In this document: positions 11,761 to 23,289 of the stretch, piece after piece
Numbering within the stretch: the stretch's first letter is position 1
Layout: each line of letters starts with the position of its first letter
NCBI RefSeq assembly: GCF_014898055.3
Contig: NW_023604295.1
Span: 135,624,676 to 135,688,675, forward strand
Direction: 5' to 3'
DNA length: 64,000 nt
Origin: Talpa occidentalis
Lineage: Eukaryota; Chordata; Mammalia; Eulipotyphla; Talpidae
Made by a program: the position numbers and the translations under genes
The notes under the pieces: model-generated
The model's input: only the letters and a program-made list of their open reading frames with translations
Database searches by the model: none
Told to the model about the DNA's origin: nothing

Positions 11761-12354
11761 GTCAGTCTGAGTGTCTGCATACCTGGCCTTTGCTTTACTT
11801 GAGAAATGGTACTCTGTCTTGCTTTATCATCTTCACAGCTTTTATGTCAGGTAACATTATTTAACTGAAAACAGTTACTTGGCAAACTGATTAAATTTGT
11901 ATATTTAAATGCTGGATCTCTTCCACTAGGGATGAAAGATGTGTAATGCCTTGTAGCATAGTGTTTGTTAGAGCTTTAAATATTTTTTATTTTACCATAA
12001 GTTAACTTGATCACTTGGGTAGCCAGGTATTGAAATTCATGGCTGTTCCGTATTCATATGAACGAATTTTATTCTCCTTGCTCAAGTTTCCTCTTACAGA
12101 AGATATCCCCCACTTTCTGAAAGTATGGTTTTCCTATTTGGTATGATTTGGTAGGTTATTTTTTGGGTCTGGGAATACTCAAAATTATTTAATATAATGG
12201 TAGTGACTGCCTAACTTTAGACTATCTTGAGAAATTTTAAGAGTAATCTCTAGGATTCAGAAAATATATCTAGGAATTATTGACTTGATGAGAGTGGTGA
12301 TAAATATTATAAGCAAGAGAATGCCATAGATCATATCAAGAGAATATCATCATG

Positions 12355-12618
12355 CACTTCCCCGGTGGCGCAGCAGTTGCGTGCTGGGTTGTGAAGCTGC
12401 CTGCAGCCTCTGCAGCGCCGGTTTGATCCCCGGTCACTGGGCAAGGGTCCCACATGGCGCGCAGACCTCTCCTGCCGCCCGCTGCTCCCCTCAGCAGTGT
12501 ACTTCGTCAGTCTGCCTGTTCTGTTCCCCACTCTGTCTCTGGTGAATTCTCTCACCCTCCCAACTTCTGACTGTACCCAGTGCTTATATAAATAAATAAA
12601 TAAATCTTTAAAAAAAAA
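12355..12618 (+). mobile_element. tRNA-Glu-like SINE, 'CTGACTGTACCCAGTGCTT' subfamily
   Basis: Flanked by GAGAATATCATCATG (12340-12354) and GATAATATCATCATG (12621-12635), a near-perfect target duplication. The head is CACTTCCCCGGTGGCGCAGC, the B-box region GTTTGATCCCCGG, and the tail TAAATAAATAAATAAATCTTTAAAAAAAA. It keeps several CpGs (GGCGCGCAGACC). Confidence 0.94.
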
Positions 12619-12714
12619 GAGATAATATCATCATGTATGAGGGCTTGGTAGTGAGAGAATACAGAGTGAATCATGAAACCATATGTCAGGTGAACACACA
12701 TGATGTCATTACAT

Positions 12715-12790
12715 ATCTTAGTTCTCAGATTTATTTCAAAGGATAATGATGAGAACTGAGGTTCAAGAAGTAAAAAGGAATCCAATCTTC
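12715..12790 (-). mobile_element. Possible MIR fragment, antisense
   Basis: AAAGGATAATGATGAGAACT followed by GAGGTTCAAGAAGTAAAAAGG resembles the complementary core of MIR (the 'gatgaggaaactgaggc...' segment). Short and diverged. Confidence 0.4.
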
Positions 12791-12960
12791 ACAGTGTTTT
12801 CATCATATTCATTCTATAAATACTGTCTACCCCTTGTAGACAGGGACACAGCAACATTGAAAAATTGTTAGAAATGTTTGACCTCATAGAGCTTGCATTC
12901 TAGTGTGTGAGGGGGGTAGTAAAAAGAAAAGAAATGGAGTAGTCAGTTTTATAACTTTTG
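12791..12960 (-). mobile_element. L2 LINE 3' end, antisense
   Basis: CATATTCATTCTATAAATACTG followed by CAGGGACACAGCAACATTG and CATAGAGCTTGCATTCTAGTG matches the order of the complement of the L2 3' terminus. Only the terminal segment is visible. Confidence 0.6.
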
Positions 12961-13168
12961 AGAATATATGTTTGTTCTGAAGTTACACATGTTCATACAC
13001 ACAGGCACGTGCATACCCACCCATGCAGACATGCATCATATAGAGGGCTGATTTTAGCATGATGCGTATTTCATGTTTTTTTTAATGCACAACTTCCTTC
13101 ACAACAAGCACTAGTCAAAGCATAAAACTGTAGTCACATAGAAATAAACAAAATTATGCCCACTATTG

Positions 13169-13186
13169 TACACACACACACACGCA
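13169..13186. repeat. (CA)n microsatellite
   Basis: Short CA-repeat tract with one CG interruption. Confidence 0.85.
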
Positions 13187-13287
13187 CACATGCTTCCATC
13201 TACCAAGGACCCTGATTATGAGTCACACTCCACATCTAGTATCCTGGCTTCCAGTCACATTACAGAGAACCTCCTCCTACTACTTTT

Positions 13288-13538
13288 TTTTTTAATATAA
13301 AATAGCTGGGGTACAGGCCAGAGGCACGGGAGGGTGAGAGGATTCACCAGAGACAGAGTGGGGAGCAGATCAGGCAGACTGACCGAAAGCACTGCTGAGG
13401 GGAACAGCGGGCGCGACAGGAGAGGTCTGCCATGCTATGTGGGAATCTCCCTGGCCACCTGGGAATCGAACCCACACTGCAGGGCCTGTGGATAGCCTCA
13501 CAGCCCTGTGTTCAACCCGCTTTGCCACCGGGGAGGCC
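13288..13538 (-). mobile_element. tRNA-Glu-like SINE with perfect target duplication
   Basis: CTCCTACTACTTTT occurs at 13274-13287 and 13539-13552. On the minus strand the copy begins GGCCTCCCCGGTGGC and continues with GGTTCGATTCCCAGG. The 3' tail is short (TATTTTATATTAAAAAAA), with the TAAATAAATAAAT repeat lost or mutated. Tail group 'CTCTGGCCTGTACCCCAG'. Confidence 0.94.
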
Positions 13539-13552
13539 CTCCTACTACTTTT

Positions 13553-15554
13553 CAATCACTCACAAGCTTCAGGTTCTTTAAATTCTGACCTTTCAGACAT
13601 CTGCTTCCACAACCAACCTTCTGATCTTTTAAGGTTTCAGGTTTCTACAAAGTTATATTTATGGTACATTTTGATTTCTTAACTTTTTACATTACGTAAG
13701 ACTGTGCTACAGTTTTTGTTAGGTTCTAATTTTTTTTTTTTAATTTAGGAGAAAATTCTATGATTAATGGCAGGATCATGTTTTTGGCATTTTGTTTTTT
13801 GTAAAACTTCTTCAATGTGTTGGTCTGTTCCCTCTCTCTCCCAGCGCTGTCATATCTCCACATACCTTGTGCAGCCACTGGGAAAGCCAGACTTTATTAT
13901 GTGGCTTCAAGAGTTGAGAGAAGCATTTATAGTAGCATATCTTAGTATGAATCATAAATGGTTGGACCTATAAATAAAGCTATCCAGAAAGTGAGCTTGC
14001 ATTTTTCTTTTATCCAGCGTTCCTCCCATGAATTAATTTTCATAAACAGATGAGTTGGTAAATTTATGAACATTTTGTTTATTTATGCTGCCTCACAAAA
14101 ATGGGAGAAAAAGCCAACAGTGCCCAAGTTGTGCAGTATACAAGGTAAACAAAATCACAAAAACATAGGCTGATAGCACAGCCTCTCATGTATTACTCAA
14201 GTCCATCATGATGTGAGTATATTTACTGCCGACTTCTCAAAACACCCCCAAATTCTATTGCAATTTGTCTTCCAATGTAGAGCTCAGATCCACCTGTCTC
14301 CCTGAAATGATAATTACATTCTCACATATGAATTGCATGAGGAAGTAGACATTTAATTGGGACAATCAGATGTGGTGCAATGAGGTCCTTTCTCAGCTGA
14401 GAGATAGTCCCCCCTTGATTAGAGTTCTGTGTCCTTGAAAGGATTCACTTGTGTAGTTGCAAGGATGTACTTCATTTGCAGCTTTCAGCGTCATATCTCT
14501 GTGTTTTGTATACCTGAGTGTCTACTTGATTACATTTTGTTTCTACCTATGAATATATTTACAAGTGTGCTCAATCATTATCTTCATAAAACCTTTACTA
14601 CTATTTTGTAGAATACAGATCCATTCTAATTAATTGAACTATTACAATTAAACACTAAATTTTAAATAATATTGATACTAGGAAATGCTCTGAAAGCTCA
14701 TTTTATTTATGATTTTGGGAGCTATCAGTAAGACAAAAAAATAAAATGTAAAATGTGTTCCCCACATGTTATATGAAGTCATTACTAAAACTAGCAACAG
14801 TTGATTCTAGATTAACATCAAATCACTGAAGATGATGGAATCAATTAATGATGACAACAGAACAACTGCAATCTCTATAAAAATCCTCATTTCAACACTA
14901 GTGCTTAACATACATACACTGAGATAATATATGCATACATATGTGCTTGTGGATTAAACCTTCTCTAATGGATTTGATTTTCTAACTTATAGAAAACAAC
15001 CAATAAGATTCACTTTAAGTCTACTTCATTTCAAACCAAATATTGAAAATTTATCAATGACATAGTGGGGCTATTGTTGCAAACATCATAGTACTGATTT
15101 TATCTTCGAGAATCTTCTCTTTTTATCTAGTTCAGTGATTTTCAAGTTTTAGGTACTTGCATCGTTCTTTTAAAAATTTTGCCATGTACAATTTGAACAG
15201 ATATTAATCTTTTTTTTTTCTTTAAAGCAATCTTGAATCAAACCATTGTTTTTTTTTTCACTTATCTGGAATGATAGAAACAGTACTAATTTCAAACCAA
15301 ACTGCAATCACTCTCTTGAAACACCAAAGGAAAAAAAAAAAAAAGCCTTTCATGCCTTCTTTTCACTCCAGCTCTGTTTTGCTTTACTGATTGGAATTTT
15401 TCACTTATCTGAACTTCAGGATCAATTAACAATTTTCTGCAAGTTAAACTTTCCATGTCCACATATTAATATATCACTAAAATAAACATACCATTATTAA
15501 AATTCAAGTAAGCCATTTTTGTATTAGGTAAATCACTTTTCATGTATATCACTG
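13553..15554. other. 2 kb without recognised gene or repeat
   Basis: AT-rich. Contains homopolymer T and A runs (13729-13742, 15331-15344) and short frames of 60-80 codons with no recognisable domain. Confidence 0.5.
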
Positions 15555-15594
15555 ATATATATATATATATATGTATTCATATATATATATATTA
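15555..15594. repeat. Interrupted (AT)n microsatellite
   Basis: Two AT tracts separated by GTATTC. Confidence 0.9.
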
Positions 15595-16262
15595 GGAAAT
15601 GTAATGGGTGGTTGTGAATTATTTTTGTTTCAGTACACATGGTATTAGAATAATAGATCACCACTTATGTATAGTCAGTCTCTTAGGAAATCATCAATGT
15701 TCCTTTTAAATAAAACACATTTAACATTTCAGTAATTCTGGAAAATGCTCTAGGTTATGAGATCACAGCACTGTGTGACTCAGAAACCAAAGAAGCACAT
15801 CCAATAAAGATGTTTTCCACATTAAGAAAGTAAACAACATCGATGAGATAGGCAGAGCACAAAAGAGAAAACTAGTGAAATCTGCTTGTCATTTCAAATC
15901 TGAAAAAGTTGGCTCAGACTCTATCCTTGAACACCCAAGGGCATGGGGTATAGATTATGCAAGACAAGTTGGCATCAAATGTGACTGCAGTTTTCCATCT
16001 CTTTCACATGTACACAAACAATCAATAACATGTCTTCATTTCACACAGAGGCATTAAATAACAAAAACTTTATCATACTCAGTCTCTAGAACTAGACGTC
16101 TCTGGAACAATATAGAGTTCAAAGAAATACTCAGTGACTTTGAGAAGATATGAATCGTTTGACAGTTTCTGGAAGATTTTAAAGGATTATTTGTCATATT
16201 TAATAGTCAATAATCAATTTTAAGAATCATAATGAGAACAAAATTGATTTTTCTAAATTTTA
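15595..16262. other. No gene recognised
   Basis: No recognised repeats or exons. A 60-codon frame at 15875-16057 has no recognised domain. Confidence 0.5.
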
Positions 16263-16915
16263 TGTTTACTTCTTTTTTTAATTGTTTTTTGAAGTAAACT
16301 TGAATTACAACTGTATATGGTTTAGGGCTATAGGTTTTTAACCTTTCAGATGTGAGTTATCATGCCACCCACACCACCAAACCACCCAGAATCCTTCACT
16401 GGCCCTCCTCCCCACTTTGCTGCCCAGCAAACTCTTCCCCTCTGGTAGCCTCAATTCTGCAGTAAAATTTCTAGGATTTCCTTTGGTTTAGTATTGTTTG
16501 TTCCTTTGTTTGGTTTCTTTATATTCCACATGTTAGTAAAATCATCTGGTATTTGTCTTTCCCCTTCTGATTCATTTTACTTAGCATAATCCCTTCTACT
16601 TCTGTCCATGTTCATTCAAATTCATTTATTTTTATGTATGAATAAATATTCAGATATAAATATCTGAATAGTGTGTGTGTCTCACATCTTATTCTACTCA
16701 TCTGCCCTTTTCATATATAATCCATAACCTGACTATTGTAAATAATGCTGAGATGAACATAGATAGATAGATAGATAGACAGACATAAACATATATACAT
16801 ATATACATATATATACATATATATCCCTTTGAATTAGTGTTATTGCATTCCTTAGATATCTGGATTATATTATAGATCTATTTTTTAATATTTTCAGATA
16901 CCACACAATGCAGTT
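16263..16915 (-). mobile_element. Old LINE-1 3' end, antisense
   Basis: Complement of an L1 3' UTR and ORF2 end. Visible blocks are CCTCAATTCTGCAG, TTTATATTCCACATG and ATTTTACTTAGCATAATCCC. The same order recurs at 56255-56600, so both belong to one old L1 subfamily. It is interrupted by a GATA/TACATA microsatellite at 16760-16824 and followed at once by an oppositely oriented L1. Confidence 0.8.
16760..16824. repeat. (GATA)n followed by (TACATA)n microsatellite
   Basis: AGATAGATAGATAGATAGAC, then TACATATATACATATATA-type units. It lies within the antisense L1. Confidence 0.9.
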
Positions 16916-16924
16916 GTTAGAATA

Positions 16925-18270
16925 TCATAACTAGAATAAAGTAGAAATGTTTACAAAAAGAAAATGTTTCCAAAAGATACAGCTGATAAAGGACAGTTAT
17001 CCAAAATACATGAAGAATAATTAAAACACATCAATCAGAAAACAGAATGGTCAACATCCAGAGCACTGACAACACCAAATATGTGGAGCAACAGAAACTC
17101 TCTTTCATCGCTGTGGGAGTGCAAAATGGTATGATTAGTTTGGGAGACAATTTGGCAACTTCTTCATCTCTTTTCATATATAATCCAGCAAACTTTTTGC
17201 TTGGGATTTACCCAAAGGAGCTAGAAATTTATGTTCATAGAAAAAACAACACATGGATGTTTACAACTGCCTTATTATAATCACCAAAACTTGGAGGCAA
17301 TCAAAATATTTATAAGTTAGAAATGGATAAAGTCTAGCACATCCAGACAATGCAAAATTATTGAGTGCTAAAAAGAAAATAACTAAAGATCCATGAAAAG
17401 ATACAAAGGACCTTAATGCATACTACTATGTAAAAGAAATCAATCTGAAAGACTATCTACTATAAAATTCCACTTACATGACATTCTAGAAAAGACAAAA
17501 CTATGGGGACCTCCCGGTGGCTCAGCGGTTGAGCAGTGGGTTGCGAGGCTGCCCACAGCCTCTGCAGTGCCAGTTCGATCCTCGGCCACCAGCAAGGGTC
17601 CCACATGGCGCACAGACCTCTCCTGCTGCCAGCTGCTCCCCTCAGCAGTGTACTTCATCAGTCTGCCTGTTCTGCTCTCTGCTCTGACTCTGGTTAATTC
17701 TCTCACCCTCCCATGCTTCTGACTGTACCCAGTGCTTGTATAAATAAATAAATAAATAAATAATCTTAAAAAAAAAGAAAGAAAAGACAAAACTATGGAA
17801 ACAATAAAAATATCAATGGGTGATGTAGGTTAAATGAGTAAAGGGAGCTATGACTAAGTGGAAAATAGAGAATTTTTAGGAAAGGGTTATGAAAAATCTT
17901 TATACTATAATGATAAATATCATATGTTTATCCAGACACACATTTATATGGATACATATATATGAACATATGGATACATATATATGTCTGCATGCATTAC
18001 AGTTTACTCATACGTATACACACATTTATATGTGTATATACACACAATGTACAACACCCAAAGTGAACCATAATGTAAACTAGTCTTTGGGTGATTATGA
18101 TGTCACAGTAGATTATTAATTGTAACAAAGGTACCACTCTGGTGGGGATGTGGACAGTGGAGGAAGCTATGTACATGTGGGGGCTAGGAAGAAGACAGCA
18201 TTTGTTTCTCTATGTTTCTCTTAAATTTGCTGGTAGACCTAAAACTGCTCTAAAATATAAACTACTATGT
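16925..18270 (+). mobile_element. Old LINE-1 3' half, sense, carrying a SINE
   Basis: ORF2 C-terminal region in sense: a GCAACAGAAACTCTCTTTCA block, GTGGGAGTGCAAAATGG, GGGATTTACCCAAAGGAG, then the typical 3' end with GTAGACCTAAAACTGCTCTAAAA near 18235-18262. Stop codons and frameshifts are frequent; the 77-codon frame at 17047-17280 is a surviving piece. A SINE is inserted at 17507-17780. AT-rich TATATG microsatellite expansion occurs at 17945-18045. Confidence 0.82.
17507..17780 (+). mobile_element. tRNA-Glu-like SINE inserted in old LINE-1, 18-bp target duplication
   Basis: GAAAAGACAAAACTATGG is present without mismatch at 17489-17506 and 17781-17798, so the pre-insertion L1 sequence can be seen directly. 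The head is GGACCTCCCGGTGGCTCAGC, the body is complete, and the tail has four TAAA units followed by A-rich sequence. Subfamily 'CTTCTGACTGTACCCAGTGCTTG'. A minus-strand frame at 17440-17790 is an artefact of this element. Confidence 0.96.
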
Positions 18271-19064
18271 AAATAAATTAAGTCACTAAATACCCATGGG
18301 TTTTTCATTGTTTCCTGCATTATGACTCTGAGTGATTATTTCCCATGTACAAGTGGTTAGCTAAAACATTAAGAGCTCTCTCTTTGAATATACAGAAAAT
18401 CATAAAATTACATTCAATTGGAAACTAAAATTATGATTTTCCCTTAGAGTTTTCAATTAGTAATTTTTGAATCCAAAATAATCAAAACAAATCTACATTT
18501 AATGCCATTGCCCTATGATTTTAATCATCTCAATATGATAGAAAATGGAATGTTTATCTCCATCATTAAGACAAGAGTATTTTCTTTTAAAATACCTACT
18601 TTTAAATATCCTTACTTAAAATTATTTAAAAACTGCTAATTTGAAAGTAGCAAAAGAGGTCAGCATTGAAACTTATGAAAAGTGATCTTCTATGCTCTCA
18701 TCACTCAATCTATAATGTTTAATTAATGCATTGGGAAAGAGAGATGATAAACTCTTTAATTACAGCCATCCTATTGAAATAATATTAATTTTCCACTTTA
18801 GAATTAAATTGAATGTGTTCATTGTGAAGAAGTATTGAAAATTCCAGAGTGCTTATGATCACATTATTAATTATAGTATTCCAAAGTGGGAAAAGGATTT
18901 CAGAATTATCCAGGAAAACTTCTACCTTTTCTAGATAAGGGATCCAACCCAAATTCACATGTAAGAGCTATTTGTTATGTTGAAATGGCTTTCTGTTTTG
19001 TGTTCTTCTTTTTTTTGCATCCTTTACATATTCCCCAAATCCTCAGTAATTCAATAAATTATAC
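18271..19064. other. No gene recognised
   Basis: AT-rich interval without a recognised repeat or exon. Confidence 0.5.
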
Positions 19065-19075
19065 GTTCTTTATTT

Positions 19076-19305
19076 TTGTAGATGAACTGGGGTGTAGGCC
19101 AGAGGTGTGGGGGGTGTGAGGATTCACCAGAGACAGAGTGGGGAGCAGAGCAGGCGAATCTACTGAAATACACTGCTGAGGGGAACAGTGGGTAAGGCAG
19201 GAGTGGTCTACTGAGCCATGTGGGTAGCTCCCTGGACAGGGATCAAACTCAGGCTGTAGTGGTGAGGGCATGAAGACTTAAAACTGCTAGTCCACTAGGG
19301 AGTCC
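19076..19305 (-). mobile_element. tRNA-Glu-like SINE with eroded tail
   Basis: On the minus strand it starts GGACTCCCTAGTGGAC and shares GTGAATCCTCACACCCC and CCTACACCCCAGTTC with the family. The flanks ATACGTTCTTTATTTTT and ATATTCTTATTTTT are a likely degraded target duplication. The A-rich tail is nearly gone, so this copy is relatively old. Confidence 0.85.
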
Positions 19306-19453
19306 ATATTCTTATTTTTCAAAAAATTCCCATGCCCCCTTGGAAAAATGAACCTGTATATTAATCATCCTTTCTTCCAGTTTTTTTACTATGGTCCATT
19401 TATCCCAAGGAAAAAATTTTTGTGTGATAAAATGAAAATAATGAGAATTTCTT

Positions 19454-19530
19454 AAAGAAGGAGCAGAAGGACATAAAAAGGAGAAGGAAAAGGAGGAGAA
19501 GAAAAATAAGAAAAATATGAAAAGTGAAAG
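19454..19530. repeat. Purine-rich (A/G) tract
   Basis: Simple A/G sequence dominated by GGAGAAGGAAAAGGAGGAG-type units. Confidence 0.8.
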
Positions 19531-19559
19531 AATCTGTTACCTAAGGGTTAGTCTTTTGC

Positions 19560-20830
19560 CAAGAAAATGGCACAGTTTGAGGGCAACTATAAAAAGCTGA
19601 AATCACTACTTATTCTAATAAAAAAAAATTGAACAAACTGCTAGATCATCAGTACTGAGGTTCCCAAGAGAAATGAAGTCACAGGGCAATCTGCCTCCCC
19701 AAAATGGAAGAGACTGACAAGCTAATACAGAAATTCAAAACTTGGTGAACCAAAACCCAGTAGCTTGGAGAGAATCAGTGCCAGGCTAGGGGGAATGTTG
19801 GGCTGTAATTGACACATTGATGAAAGCTCCATGTGGGCAAGTCTGAGAGAGAGAACTCCAGGCAATTCAGAATTTGGGGAAGTTGGGCCCTATACTTCTG
19901 TGAGCTTACCAGGTTCTCACAGTAAATATCAAGAAAATAGCTCTTGTTTCAGGCAGTAGAAGAAGAAAAGGAACCGTTTTTGAATACACTGGAATACTAC
20001 TTTCTGAAAAGTTCTGCCTCAGGAGAAACTAGTTAACCAGAGTCTAGCCTGCTGGATGATTGTAAGAGTCTAACTGATATGGGGAGTGGAGAACAGGCAA
20101 CTCCAGCTCCCTCTAACTTTCCATTTGGGAAAAGGGAAATATCTAACTCTAACCCACACTGGCCATCCTGTCTCATGGGGGCAGGAGTGAGGGGTAAGTA
20201 CTTCTGAGGTTCAAGTCTAGAAGTACAGAGTCACAAAGAGATTTTGATCCGATCACAAGATCATACAGTGCTTCCCCTCCCCTAATACCTTACCAGTAAA
20301 TGACTAAAAGCTTATTTACACTTTCCAGCATGCTAGGTTATCAAAAAATGAGAATCCAAACATGGAAAACAGATTGTAGAGACAGCATGCATCAGAAATA
20401 GGGTCAGGTATGGAATAAAAATGGGAATTATCTAGAATTTGAAATAAGTATGATTAGTATTTTGAGGGTTCTTATTGCTAAAGCATAGGACATGGAAGGA
20501 CAGATGAATGAAGCAGAGATGGAAATTCTGAGAAAGAACAAAAAGGACATGCTGGAGATCACAAGACTGTAACAGAAATGAAGAATGCCTCCATGTACTC
20601 ACCAGGACACTTTATGCGACTGAGCACAGAATCCGAGTTTGAGAATGTCTCAATAGGTACCCCTGAAATGGAAAAACAAACAGAAAAAATGATTTTAAAA
20701 GACACTCAAGAATATGGGACATCTACGAGGTCTGTGACATGTTGGCAAATGAAGTATCAGAAGGATAAAAAGGGGAAAGAACATATAAAAATTTTGGTTG
20801 TTTTTGCTCTTATCATTTTTTAAATGTGGA
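19560..20830 (+). mobile_element. Old LINE-1 5' UTR/ORF1 relic, sense
   Basis: The downstream part resembles the ORF1 coiled-coil and following region of ancient L1 (GGAAATTCTGAGAAAGAAC, ACAGAAATGAAGAATGCCTCC, GGACATCTACGAGGTCTGTGAC, GAAGGATAAAAAGGGGAAAG). The upstream part (19650-20300) is a GC-richer, gene-like stretch consistent with an L1 5' region. Frames are broken; 20578-20823 (81 codons) is a surviving piece. It abuts an antisense L1. Confidence 0.65.
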
Positions 20831-20834
20831 CATC

Positions 20835-22930
20835 ACTTTTTTTCTCTAATTTCGTATTTCCTTTCTGTTTTTGTTTCATCCACTTTAGTTTTTATTGTGT
20901 CATTTTTTAAAATACATAGTTTCCTTATATATTTAAACTCTTTATTTTTTATAGTGGTTTAAGATTTGCGATAAAATTGAAAGGTATATAAATTTACACT
21001 ATACCTCTGCCCCAGCAGAAGCACAGCATCCTTATCAACATCACTCACTCACTCGATAGCATGCTTTTACTGAGAAAGGGCGCTATATTGACACCATAAT
21101 CACCCGAAGTCCAGAGTTTAATTATAGTTAAATCTGGGTGTTCTACACCCTGTGGATTTGGATGAATGTATGATGTATCCATCATTTATTATATCATGCA
21201 GACTATATTCACTGCCCTAAAAGTTCTCTCTGCCTTCCTGTTCAGCCCTCCCTTCCCACAACCCCTGGCAACAGTCTTTGTGGTGCTATCCTGCATTGTT
21301 GAACCTTCATAGACCATTCCATGATATGTCTTGACATTTTTTTCAAGTTCACGGTTGTATCTTTTGAGAGACTTTTTTCGTATTTTCTTTATGATGATTT
21401 TAGAAATACCTTCTTAGGTTAAAATTTCAGTGTTTAATGATTTTGTTGATCTTACAAATGAAGTATTCTCCTTCACTATATCTTGTAACTAATTATTGAC
21501 TCCATGTATTGAAACCTTTAATTGTTTAGTGTTTCCTTGATCAACTTATTTTAAATCCATTTTCCAGTCAGTAAAATTTGTTCTCTATTTCGGTAAGTAA
21601 ATTTTAGAAAGTATTTCTTACTTTGGGTATTGTGACAAAATTTATATCATTCATAGTTTTATTTCCACCTTTCAAATTCTTACACAGATAATTGTTTTCT
21701 CTTAGCCAATTTCACTAGCTAATGTTGGAAGATGTTCCTCTATGTTTTTTTTCTCAAACTCCTACACAATTCAGTCTTTGTACCAGAAATATAAAGACTT
21801 GGCTGCTTGTTGTTTTTGTTTTTTGTTTGTTTGTTTGTTTGTTTGTTATTTTGTTTTTGTTTTTTTTGTTAAATATTTATTTATTTTACAAGAACTGGGG
21901 TACAGGCCAGATGCGCGGGAGGGTGAGAGGATTCACCAGAGACATAGCAGGGAACAGAACAGGCAGACTGACAAAATACACTGCTGAGGGGAACAGCGGG
22001 CGAGACAGGAGAGGTCTGCCCCACCATGTGGGACCCTCGCGGGCCTGCCGGGATAGAACTGGTGCAGCAGAGGCTGTGGACAGCTTCACAGCACTGCACC
22101 CAACCACCTGTGCCACCGGGGGAGGCCCAACTTGACTGCTTGTTACCTGGATCTTTCCTCAGGATTACTTGCACCAAACATCCTTCAGCGATCAGGCACT
22201 ATCTTCCACTAGGGCAAAGATTAGACTTGCTTACCTGTGACTACAAAGCATTAAATTCCATAAGTACACTCACTGCAAGCAAAGGCTCCACCACCCAGTG
22301 CACATAGTCTACTCTGCCCCCCTCCCAGGAGGGGAATTGATGTGAATGTGCATATGATACCATGCACTTTGCTTTGCTGCAGTAAAAAGTCCTTTGCTTA
22401 TGATGCAGAGATTTTTGTGTCCTTTGTCAGAGGACATGGAATAGAAAACTAACTTATTTGGTTCAAAGTAGCATAAAATAAAATCTCAGACTCAATAGGT
22501 ACACTTCCAACATAATCTTTAATATTGGTTTTAGCAGAGAACATTTCACATTACTAAATTTTGTGGGAATGCCACATTAACTATAATTTTAGTTCTTAGG
22601 TTGATACACACACACATTAATCATATGATGGGATTATCCATTATCCATTTTCCAGAGTGTTTTGCTATGAATGTATTGAATTATGACGATTGCCTTTTCG
22701 TCATCTGTGGTTTTAATAATAAGTTCCATTAAACTGGAACAATTAAGATAATAAATTATATTAAAATATTTCCTAATATTGAAGCATTCTTGCATTTCTG
22801 AAATAAATTGCACTTGGTATGATGCATTATTTTTAAATGTACTCTTGATTCCATTTACTTATATTTAATTTAAGATTATTGCATAGATATTCATGAGTGA
22901 AATTGGTCTTTAGTTTTATTTTTGGCATAC
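20835..22930 (-). mobile_element. Old LINE-1 3' UTR through ORF2 RT, antisense, carrying a SINE
   Basis: The left part (20960-21360) is the complement of an L1 3' end (TATGATGTATCCATCATTTA, TTCACTGCCCTAAAAGTTCTC, CAACCCCTGGCAACAG). The right part (22745-22930) is the complement of ORF2 RT (TGAAGCATTCTTGCATTTCTG, TTGCATAGATATTCATGAGTG). The middle is AT-rich and decayed. A SINE occupies 21812-22129. Confidence 0.65.
21812..22129 (-). mobile_element. tRNA-Glu-like SINE with expanded (CAAA)n tail
   Basis: Target duplications ACTTGGCTGCTTGTT (21797-21811) and ACTTGACTGCTTGTT (22130-22144), one mismatch. On the minus strand the head is GGGCCTCCCCCGGTGGC and the B-box region AGTTCTATCCCGG. The tail is extended by TTTG units and T runs at 21812-21868 (plus-strand reading). 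The 137-codon plus frame at 21722-22135 and the minus frames overlapping it are non-genic. Confidence 0.94.
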
Positions 22931-23289
22931 TATTCTTCAGACTCCAGTAATTTTGAAGACAGAGAAAAATCACTTCTCAAATGTAGAAAAATATTTTACC
23001 CTTTTACAGGCTATAGTGACTAAAAGTAGCTATATTTTTTAGGAAGTAAATTGTGACTGAAAGGCTAATGAGAGTTTGAAACATGTTTACTGCAACTGCA
23101 TAATATTGGATCATCTGTTTTGGATTTTTTATTAAGAAGACAAGCCAGATGTCTCTTTATAATCATTGGAAGCAAGTGCTTTTTAAAGTTACTCTTTGAG
23201 ATCACCATAATATCTAAGATAATATAAATTGGAGGAACTGTTTCTGTGGACTATAAAAATGACTCTTTGATGTAAGACTCCATCCCATT

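Noticed and set aside
21722..22135. 137-codon frame with a hydrophobic start resembling a signal peptide
   Set aside because: The hydrophobic run is translated from the T-rich SINE tail and the rest is the SINE body.
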